The notes below the pieces were generated by a model. It made no database searches. It was not told the origin of the DNA and saw only the letters and a list, made by a program, of their open reading frames with translations. A DNA stretch of 10,023 bases from an uncultured Alphaproteobacteria bacterium. GTDB lineage: Bacteria; Pseudomonadota; Alphaproteobacteria; Micavibrionales; Micavibrionaceae. This document shows, piece by piece, positions 1-5,591 of the stretch. Where the stretch lies: the NCBI GenBank assembly GCA_937124505.1, contig CAKZKV010000310.1, forward strand, positions 1 to 10,023, in the 5' to 3' direction. The position numbers and the translations under genes were made by a program. Numbering within the stretch: position 1 is the first letter of the stretch; the number at the start of each line of letters is the position of its first letter.

Positions 1-2
1 TC

Positions 3-173
3 GGAAAATCAAAAAAAGCCACTCAAAAACAGGAAGATCTCCGCCTAAGTTCTTACTTATATAAAAGCATTCAAAGCGTAAAACTACCTAAACAGCGAAA
101 AAAATCATCAAAGTTGTTGATATCCTGTGTTCCTGATTTTTCCTCATATGATAAAATGCCCGAAAAAGAATAA
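3..173 (+). CDS. Possible C-terminal tail of a gene entering from the left edge
   Basis: The plus-strand frame starting at base 3 stays open for 56 codons from the window edge to a TAA at 171-173, three bases before the stop codon of the convergent flavoprotein gene. The translated tail is rich in Lys and Ser and ends in ...YDKMPEKE. I recognise no domain. In DNA this AT-rich an open run of this length can occur by chance, so this is a weak call. It rests on the lack of stops and on the neat tail-to-tail arrangement. If it is not coding, bases 1-176 hold nothing else I can identify. Confidence 0.3.
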   Translation, partial: GKSKKATQKQEDLRLSSYLYKSIQSVKLPKQRKKSSKLLISCVPDFSSYDKMPEKE

Positions 174-176
174 TTT

Positions 177-1307
177 TTATTTCGCATATTGCCTGACATA
201 GTTCCATTCAAAAAAGCGTTTCGCCCAATGAAACAAACGGGAAGACAGCACAAACTTTCTCTTCTCGTTTCTAAAAACAAGAAAGCCCTTATCAAGGGTA
301 TCAATAATACAAATCAATTCCCAGCGGAACGTCTTGTAAGCCTGTTGTCCGTTTAATTCCGCCAGAGCATTCTCTGCTGCCGCGACTGCCTGTAAATCAG
401 CCATGTGCGCCTGCTTTGGGGCCCAGTCAGGAGCCTCATAACTCGCACTATCGCCAATGACGTAGACATGCTGCAGCCCTTCAACGCGCGTATATTTGTC
501 GGCCTTGATCATTCCACCTGCAGAAAGAGGTAAGTTTGTCTGCTCTAGCCAGGCTGGTCCTGTTAAGCCCGGCATAAACAAAATCATATCAGCGGATATT
601 TCCGTTGTTTCTGTGATAATTTTAGCGGGTTCAAACTTTTTAATTTTGGCGCCGAGACACGCGACTTCAATATTTCGCCTAGCCATTTCTTGCATAATCC
701 CTTCGAAGGCTCTCTCCCCCAGACGAATCCCTGGTTTTGGCGCAGGACAGAAGAATTTAAGCGTGAAATTATCCCGTTTCCCCTGTTTTCGTAGCCATGT
801 ATCAATTCCAAACAAAAGCTCAAACATCGGGCCGCCGCGCAATGCTTGTTGTTCCTGAGGGTTTCCGGCAAAACCAAAAGCAATCGCCCCGCCTTCCATC
901 TTGCTCAAACGCTCTTTAATGTCCTGAGCGGGTTTGACACCCTCACAAAGTGTCAAAACATTTTCAATGCCCTCAACTTTTTTGAGAAATCGTCCCCCGC
1001 TGGCAATGATGAGAGCATCATTTTGAACCTCTCCATTATCTGTCACAACAGTACGACCATTATTTTTGATCCCTGTCACAGCCCCCATATGATGGGTCAC
1101 GTTCATTCTTTTGAAAAAAGAGCTTAAGGAAATGACAAGGTCTTCTCCTGTACGCAAGCCTGTGGGAACCCAGATCAAACTGGGAGCATATAAAAACTCT
1201 GCCTTTGGAGAAATGATCGTAATGGCGGATGACGGGTCTTTTTTTCTTAGAGTTCTCAGAGCCGTCAAGGCAGCAAATCCACTGCCTATAATTGTTATTC
1301 TTCTCAT
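177..1307 (-). CDS. SQR-like FAD-dependent pyridine nucleotide-disulfide oxidoreductase
   Basis: This 376-residue flavoprotein resembles the sulfide:quinone oxidoreductase (SQR) group, membrane-associated enzymes that oxidise sulfide and pass electrons to quinone. An N-terminal Rossmann motif GSGFAA lies at residues 8-13 and binds the FAD ADP moiety. A second FAD motif, YVIGDSA, lies at 282-288 and is followed by the KQAH segment (298-301) typical of the group. Cysteines are at 121, 187, 217 and 333. C121 (LTLCEG) and C333 (ICIIDTLDKGF) sit where SQRs carry two of their three key cysteines. The third, usually found just before the GP(A/M)-E segment, is absent: that stretch reads NPQEQQALRGGPMFE (149-163). 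The C-terminal residues 357-376 are amphipathic and basic/aromatic, as expected for monotopic membrane binding. The start is ATG 1307 with AGG four bases upstream. The fold and FAD use are secure; sulfide as the substrate is only an inference. Confidence 0.8.
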   Translation of the reverse strand: MRRITIIGSGFAALTALRTLRKKDPSSAITIISPKAEFLYAPSLIWVPTGLRTGEDLVISLSSFFKRMNVTHHMGAVTGIKNNGRTVVTDNGEVQNDALIIASGGRFLKKVEGIENVLTLCEGVKPAQDIKERLSKMEGGAIAFGFAGNPQEQQALRGGPMFELLFGIDTWLRKQGKRDNFTLKFFCPAPKPGIRLGERAFEGIMQEMARRNIEVACLGAKIKKFEPAKIITETTEISADMILFMPGLTGPAWLEQTNLPLSAGGMIKADKYTRVEGLQHVYVIGDSASYEAPDWAPKQAHMADLQAVAAAENALAELNGQQAYKTFRWELICIIDTLDKGFLVFRNEKRKFVLSSRLFHWAKRFFEWNYVRQYAK

Positions 1308-1337
1308 AGAGCCTGCTTTTTTATTTTAAAAAATTTT

Positions 1338-1377
1338 AATATACTTTCTTATATAAGATAATTTTAATGTAATACAA
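1338..1377 (-). promoter_or_regulatory. Candidate promoter with a 12-bp palindrome upstream of the SQR-like gene
   Basis: On the minus strand a TTGTAT hexamer (1377-1372) is followed after 16 bases by TATATA (1355-1350), or after 18 by TATAAG (1353-1348). Another TATATT lies at 1343-1338. The possible -10 overlaps a perfect palindrome TCTTATATAAGA (1347-1358), and AATTTTAAT occurs as a direct repeat on each side (1332-1340 and 1360-1368). The 95-base gap between the macro gene and the flavoprotein gene is very AT-rich, so chance matches to -10 hexamers are likely. A repressor site over the promoter is an inference. Confidence 0.35.
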
Positions 1378-1402
1378 GGTAGGAAATCACAAATATTCCA
1401 GA

Positions 1403-1942
1403 TCAAATATTCAGGCGTTTTTTATATATCTGAACGGCTTCATCTTTATCGCAGACAAAATTAATCCGTTGAAGAGGTGGGCTGATACGGTCAACAATGC
1501 CCTGCAATATCAACCTGATCCCCCGTTGCAGGGGATACCCCTTTTGCCCGCAGCAAATCAGGGGAATAGATATCTCGGTTAGTCCCATTTTGGTAGCCGT
1601 TTCAATGATCCCACGCACCGCATTGGTCAGATGCTTGTCAACAATATCCAGATCACTACGCCAGGCCGGTACAATCGAGAAAATAATGCGTTTTGCAGGC
1701 AGATCAAATCCGGGAACCACAAAAACATCATTCACATGCGGCGCAATAACATTTTCCAGAATAAAAGCATCCAGTTCCGGCCCCGCCGCCGCAAAGATTG
1801 CTTCGTTCAGGCTGCCTTTGATAGCAAGATCTGAATGGATAACTGTTACAATCGCCTGAGTCTGTACTTTGGTGATATCTCCCTTCACCACTCCCACCAA
1901 AAGATTGGCTTTCTCTTCACTCTCTGTTATCTCTTGACTCAT
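1403..1942 (-). CDS. Divergent macro-domain protein
   Basis: This 179-residue protein is almost entirely one macro domain, the fold that binds ADP-ribose and sometimes removes it from proteins or from O-acetyl-ADP-ribose. The family pattern is visible: GDIT at 21-24, an EAIFAAAGPEL helix at 47-57, and IPLICCGQKGYP at 126-137, which matches the usual P-(A/S)-I-x-T-G-x-x-G-(F/Y)-P loop. The usual VNAAN strand end is VTVIH (32-36), so the asparagine that contacts the distal ribose is missing, and the normal GGG loop is reduced to KGS (42-44). Catalysis like that of MacroD enzymes is therefore doubtful; it may bind another ligand. The start at 1942 overlaps the divergent solute-binding gene by two bases. 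Later starts TTG 1900 or GTG 1897 would remove that overlap and keep the whole domain. It lies 95 bases upstream of the SQR-like gene on the same strand. Confidence 0.75.
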   Translation of the reverse strand: MSQEITESEEKANLLVGVVKGDITKVQTQAIVTVIHSDLAIKGSLNEAIFAAAGPELDAFILENVIAPHVNDVFVVPGFDLPAKRIIFSIVPAWRSDLDIVDKHLTNAVRGIIETATKMGLTEISIPLICCGQKGYPLQRGIRLILQGIVDRISPPLQRINFVCDKDEAVQIYKKRLNI

Positions 1943-3656
1943 GCCTTTTATCTTAATTCATATTCTTTTCTTTTCTGTTACTTTTTTCGCAGCTGCGAAC
2001 ACAAAAGCGGAAGAAAAAACCTTCACCCTCTATGACTTCGGTATTGCCATGACCGGACTGCCGGCGCAAAACGTGGAAGACGGGCACATTTCTTATGCCG
2101 ATCCCAATGGCATCACAGGCGGGCATCTCAAACAATCTGAAATCGGCACATTCGATACAGTGAACCCCTATTCCATCAAGGGCAAGGCCGCAGCAGGCCT
2201 GACGTTTATTTACGACCGCCTGATGGCGCGTTCCTGGGATGAACCGTTTACACTCTACCCCCTGATTGCCGAGACGATTGAACTGCCGGAAGACCGCTCC
2301 GCCATGATCATACACCTGAACCCAAAAGCCCGCTTTAATGACGGAACACCGATTACAGCAGATGATGTTATTTTTTCTTTTGAGATCTTAAAAGAATTTG
2401 GCCGTCCCAATATGCGCAGCGTTTACAGACAGGTGGCAGAGGTCAAAAAAATAGATGACTTAACGGTGAAAATGACTTTTGGCGAGGGATATACCCGTGA
2501 AACCCACATGATTATGGCGATGATGCCGGTTCTCTCCAAAGCCTGGTGGGAAGGACGGGACTTCGAAGAAACCCTGCTGGAAATGCCGAACTCCAGCGGC
2601 CCTTACATTATCAAGGACATCCAGCCGGGTAATAAAATCACCTACGAACGTAATCCGGATTACTGGGCCGCCGCAGCGTTTGCCAATAACGGGCAAAATC
2701 ACTTTGACCTAATTACCTATGAATATTACCGTGATGATACCGCCGCTCTGGAAAGTTTCCTGAAAGGCAACCTGACCTTGCGCCGGGAAAACGATCCCCG
2801 CCGCTGGAATGAGCAATATGACAACCCCTCTATTGAAAAGCTGGAATTCGAACATGGCCGCCCACAACAAGCCGAAGCCATAATCATGAATCTGCGCAGC
2901 CCCCTGTTTGAAGATATTCGTGTGAGGGAAGCCCTGTTCCTGGCCTTTGACGGCGACTGGATCAAACAGAATTTCTTTCAGGACAGCCTGAAACGCACCA
3001 ACAGCTACTTTCCGAACTCTGTTTTAAGCGCCGAAAAGCCAGTTCCGGGAGAAGGAATGGACAAACGCGTCCGGCTGCAAAAAGCCCAAGGCCTGCTTCA
3101 GGAGGCAGGATGGCAGATTGTGAACAATCAACTGACCAGAGATGGACAGGTTTTTGAATTTGAAATCCTGATCAATCAGGCAAAGTATGAAAAAATTGTC
3201 CTCTCCTATGTGCAATCCCTCAAAAGACTTGGTATGACAGCCCACGTCAGGACATTGGACAGCGCCACATTCCAGAATCGCCTGCTCGATTATGATTACG
3301 ATATGATTCTGCATAGATGGCAAAACAGCCTCTCCCCCGGCACAGAACAAATGGTTTACTGGAGTTGCGCCGCCGCGAGAGAAAAAGGACGCTTTAACTA
3401 TGCCGGTATCTGCACGCCTGAAATTGACGAGACAGCAGAAAAAATTGCCAATGCCACGACATATGAAGACCTTACAGAATACGTGCACAAACTAGACGGC
3501 CTGTTGATCGACTCGTTTTTATCGATCCCGTTATTTTTTAACAATAAAGACTACATCGCTGTGCAGCGGGATGCGCTCTCAGTCCCTGAAAAAACACCGA
3601 TTTACGGCCCCGTCATTGAGGCATGGAGCATAAACCCCGAAAATGAAGAAAAATAA
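1941..3656 (+). CDS. YejA-like periplasmic oligopeptide-binding protein (SBP family 5)
   Basis: This is a 571-residue extracellular solute-binding protein of the DppA/OppA family, closest in recognisable motifs to YejA, the binding subunit of the YejABEF importer for oligopeptides and microcin C. A hydrophobic signal segment spans residues 3-19, with cleavage plausible after A19 or A23; its n-region carries no Lys or Arg. The conserved stretch YPLIAETIELPEDRS (106-120), then HLNPKARFNDGTPITADDV (125-143), is characteristic, and SGPYII followed by ITYERNPDYW marks the usual domain I segment. Length is a little below the roughly 600 residues of E. coli YejA. ATG 1941 is the only usable start, since an in-frame TGA lies at 1935-1937. 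No Shine-Dalgarno sequence precedes it. No permease or ATPase genes (YejB, YejE, YejF) lie next to it, so it either works with a transporter encoded elsewhere or has another role. Confidence 0.87.
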   Translation: MPFILIHILFFSVTFFAAANTKAEEKTFTLYDFGIAMTGLPAQNVEDGHISYADPNGITGGHLKQSEIGTFDTVNPYSIKGKAAAGLTFIYDRLMARSWDEPFTLYPLIAETIELPEDRSAMIIHLNPKARFNDGTPITADDVIFSFEILKEFGRPNMRSVYRQVAEVKKIDDLTVKMTFGEGYTRETHMIMAMMPVLSKAWWEGRDFEETLLEMPNSSGPYIIKDIQPGNKITYERNPDYWAAAAFANNGQNHFDLITYEYYRDDTAALESFLKGNLTLRRENDPRRWNEQYDNPSIEKLEFEHGRPQQAEAIIMNLRSPLFEDIRVREALFLAFDGDWIKQNFFQDSLKRTNSYFPNSVLSAEKPVPGEGMDKRVRLQKAQGLLQEAGWQIVNNQLTRDGQVFEFEILINQAKYEKIVLSYVQSLKRLGMTAHVRTLDSATFQNRLLDYDYDMILHRWQNSLSPGTEQMVYWSCAAAREKGRFNYAGICTPEIDETAEKIANATTYEDLTEYVHKLDGLLIDSFLSIPLFFNNKDYIAVQRDALSVPEKTPIYGPVIEAWSINPENEEK

Positions 3657-3660
3657 AAGA

Positions 3661-3689
3661 TTGTACTAACTTTCCGCACTTGCTATTTT
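3661..3689 (+). promoter_or_regulatory. Candidate sigma-70 promoter for the lipoprotein-ygfZ-msrB unit
   Basis: TTGTAC (3661-3666) and TATTTT (3684-3689) are separated by exactly 17 bases, in the 61-base gap between the solute-binding protein stop and the lipoprotein start. Both hexamers match the consensus only partly (3 of 6 and 4 of 6). Position and spacing favour a separate promoter for the three downstream genes, but read-through from the upstream gene is equally possible because no terminator hairpin is visible. Confidence 0.35.
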
Positions 3690-3704
3690 AATAAAAAAAT
3701 CAAT

Positions 3705-3708
3705 GAGG
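3705..3708 (+). promoter_or_regulatory. Ribosome binding site deciding the lipoprotein start
   Basis: GAGG lies nine bases before ATG 3718. It overlaps an alternative upstream ATG at 3703, which has no ribosome binding site of its own. This supports ATG 3718, which also gives a compact lipoprotein signal sequence. Confidence 0.6.
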
Positions 3709-3717
3709 TTTTACACG

Positions 3718-4251
3718 ATGAATAAACTTTTTGCAGGTCTTATGATTGCAGCAACAGCAGGAATGCTTACCGCCTGCGAACATGGCTTCTCTCAGGACGA
3801 CCTAGAAAATAAAGGACAGTACTGGCAACGCACAAGCGCTTCTTCGGCTGTTTATATGCGCGGTCCCAAAGCACAACAGATTTTGCACCGTGATATTTCA
3901 ACCTGTGTTGTTGAGTTAAAAGAACTGCAACGTCTGGGTTCCATCAAGGAAGCGTTCCCGGCGGGGCTTGATCAAAACGGATTCCCGATTGATCCGGAAA
4001 CACCGGAAGGCAATATGGCCAAATTTGACACGCCGCAGCGTGATGGCAGCCTTTTAGCCGAAGTTTATGACTATACAGATTTTGAAACCTGTATGCGTGA
4101 GAAGGGCTGGGAACGTGCAGAAGTTTTGCCCAGACTCACCGCAGGCAAAGCCCGCGAAAACTTTACAACCACAATCCTTGATCCGATGAAACCACCTCCG
4201 CCTAAAAGCATTAAAAATGCCGGACGCGTGGATGCCGGTTATAACGATTAA
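3718..4251 (+). CDS. Small lipoprotein of unknown function
   Basis: This 177-residue protein begins with a short basic n-region (MNK), a hydrophobic stretch and the lipobox LTAC (17-20), so it should be lipidated at C20 by the Lgt/LspA pathway. The residue after the cysteine is Glu rather than Asp, which fits outer-membrane sorting. The mature part has two further cysteines. One is in DISTCVVEL near residue 62; the other is in the FETCMREKGWE segment near residue 124. CM-x-x-KGW segments recur in small proteobacterial lipoproteins, and the two cysteines could form a disulfide. The C-terminus is low complexity, with a PPPPK stretch. It stands nine bases ahead of ygfZ, which suggests co-transcription and coupled translation. 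I recognise no named family and assign no function. Confidence 0.75.
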   Translation: MNKLFAGLMIAATAGMLTACEHGFSQDDLENKGQYWQRTSASSAVYMRGPKAQQILHRDISTCVVELKELQRLGSIKEAFPAGLDQNGFPIDPETPEGNMAKFDTPQRDGSLLAEVYDYTDFETCMREKGWERAEVLPRLTAGKARENFTTTILDPMKPPPPKSIKNAGRVDAGYND

Positions 4252-4260
4252 TTGTATTCC

Positions 4261-5031
4261 ATGACGGCAAAGCCCGTTTACATCCAAATTCCGAATCGTG
4301 GCCTGATTACTGTGTCAGGCCACGATTCTTTTCACTTCCTGCAAGGCCTGATAACAAATGACATCCGCCTGCTGGAAACACAAAAAGCCATCTATACCTG
4401 CCTGCTGACCCCAAACGGAAAATTCCTGTTTGATTTTTTTGTCATCAGGGATGGAGAAAACCTGCTTCTTGAGTGTGAGGGGGGACACCGCGCCCAGGAT
4501 TTACTGAAACGCCTGCAGATTTTCAAACTCCGTGCGGATGTTTCATTTCACATTGAAGACAAAAAAGGCATCTATGCCGTGTTTCACTCCAAAGTCGATT
4601 TTGCAGATCCCCGCCACCCGGAGATGGGCCATCGCAGTTTCTCAAGACCGGATAACATGGAAGAAGCTGCGTTTGACCTTTGGGACACCAAACGCATCAA
4701 ACTGGGCATTGCGGACGGCAGCCGTGACATGATCCCCGAAAAATCAACCTTGCTGGAGTGCAATATAGACCAATTCAACGGCGTGAGTTTTGACAAGGGG
4801 TGTTATATGGGACAGGAACTTACCGCCCGCATGCATTACCGCGGTCTGACAAAAAAAACACTCCTGCCTCTGGAATTTACGGGAACACCGCCCGCGCCTC
4901 TGACCGATCTAAAGGATCAAGACGACCAATTGATCGGAGAGATGCGGTCATCCTGCGCCCAGTTCGGGCTGGCCTTGCTTAAGAAAAGTAACCTTTCCTT
5001 TGTTTCAGACGAATACAAACTGTATTCATAA
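4261..5031 (+). CDS. ygfZ: YgfZ/GcvT-domain protein, folate-dependent Fe-S cluster factor
   Basis: This 256-residue protein belongs to the YgfZ/IBA57 family, folate-binding proteins related to the aminomethyltransferase GcvT that help build or repair some [4Fe-4S] enzymes, such as MiaB in E. coli. The signature [17 protein letters not shown] is at 179-195, with the conserved cysteine at 181. Upstream are the N-terminal domain features [10 protein letters not shown] (26-35) and [13 protein letters not shown] (48-60), then DxxxxKRIKLGI (139-150) and the LLECN-D stretch (164-170). E. coli YgfZ is longer (about 326 residues); the shorter length fits alphaproteobacterial members. ATG 4261 is preferred over the in-frame TTG at 4252, which directly abuts the lipoprotein stop. 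Neither has a clear ribosome binding site, so translation is probably coupled to the gene before it. msrB follows 19 bases downstream. Confidence 0.9.
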   Translation: MTAKPVYIQIPNRGLITVSGHDSFHFLQGLITNDIRLLETQKAIYTCLLTPNGKFLFDFFVIRDGENLLLECEGGHRAQDLLKRLQIFKLRADVSFHIEDKKGIYAVFHSKVDFADPRHPEMGHRSFSRPDNMEEAAFDLWDTKRIKLGIADGSRDMIPEKSTLLECNIDQFNGVSFDKGCYMGQELTARMHYRGLTKKTLLPLEFTGTPPAPLTDLKDQDDQLIGEMRSSCAQFGLALLKKSNLSFVSDEYKLYS

Positions 5032-5033
5032 AC

Positions 5034-5039
5034 GGAAAG
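5034..5039 (+). promoter_or_regulatory. Ribosome binding site deciding the msrB start
   Basis: GGAAAG sits 11 bases before ATG 5051. An upstream in-frame ATG at 5000 lies inside ygfZ and would place a charged 17-residue extension ahead of a good signal peptide, so ATG 5051 is preferred. Confidence 0.55.
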
Positions 5040-5050
5040 CAGAAAAACAA

Positions 5051-5584
5051 ATGAACAGGTTTTTTATACTCCCCCTTACCCTTTTCACCCTGACCGCAGG
5101 AGGACTTGCTATGGCAGAAACCGACAATAAAGTTATGACGTCCACAGGCATGGATGCGTCCCACCTGAGTGAGAACCAAAAAATTATTACCCTGCATGAC
5201 GGGACGGAACCCCCTTTCCAAAATGAATACTGGGACAATCACGAACCGGGAATTTATGTGGACGCTATTTCAGGGGAACCTCTGTTTTCCTCCACAGACA
5301 AATTCGACAGCGGTACGGGATGGCCCAGCTTCACCAAACCCATCAAGGATGACATCGTCAGCCAGCTACAGGACGATTCCATGGGCATGCGCCGCACCGA
5401 AGTCCGCTCCGAAAAATCGGACGCCCATCTTGGCCATTTGTTCAATGACGGCCCGAAAGAAACAGGTGGCCTGCGTTATTGCATCAACTCCGCCTCCTTG
5501 AAATTCATTCATAAGGATGATCTGGAAAAAGAAGGCTACGGCGAATACCTCTCTTTGTTTGAAGAGAATGCCCCGCAGAAATGA
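5051..5584 (+). CDS. msrB: Exported peptide-methionine (R)-S-oxide reductase, single-cysteine form
   Basis: This 177-residue protein reduces the R epimer of methionine sulfoxide in proteins. A signal peptide (1-22) ends in AMA before ETDNK, so it should act in the periplasm. The MsrB domain covers roughly 40-170: [21 protein letters not shown] (74-94), RRTEVRS (114-120), [12 protein letters not shown] (124-135) and [11 protein letters not shown] (142-152), with catalytic Cys144. Both zinc-binding CxxC pairs of the E. coli-type enzyme are absent. The domain resembles the zinc-free Neisseria PilB MsrB. Thr89 occupies the place where that enzyme, as I remember it, has its recycling cysteine (SG-C-GWPSF). 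C144 is therefore the only cysteine in the protein. It may depend on direct reduction of the sulfenic acid by an outside thiol donor. It is the last gene of the lipoprotein-ygfZ-msrB unit and ends seven bases from the convergent ppdK stop, with no terminator hairpin between them. Confidence 0.93.
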   Translation: MNRFFILPLTLFTLTAGGLAMAETDNKVMTSTGMDASHLSENQKIITLHDGTEPPFQNEYWDNHEPGIYVDAISGEPLFSSTDKFDSGTGWPSFTKPIKDDIVSQLQDDSMGMRRTEVRSEKSDAHLGHLFNDGPKETGGLRYCINSASLKFIHKDDLEKEGYGEYLSLFEENAPQK

Positions 5585-5591
5585 GCAAAAC

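Noticed and set aside
103..125. Short inverted repeat ATCAA/TTGAT near the left edge as a terminator
   Set aside because: A five-base AT-rich stem with no T run is within what chance would give in such AT-rich DNA.
71..304. 77-codon minus-strand open frame overlapping the end of the SQR-like gene
   Set aside because: Low-complexity translation in another frame of the flavoprotein, with no motif; the flavoprotein is clearly the coding frame there.
5000..5050. Earlier start for msrB at ATG 5000
   Set aside because: It would sit inside ygfZ and hide a good signal peptide behind 17 charged residues; GGAAAG precedes ATG 5051.
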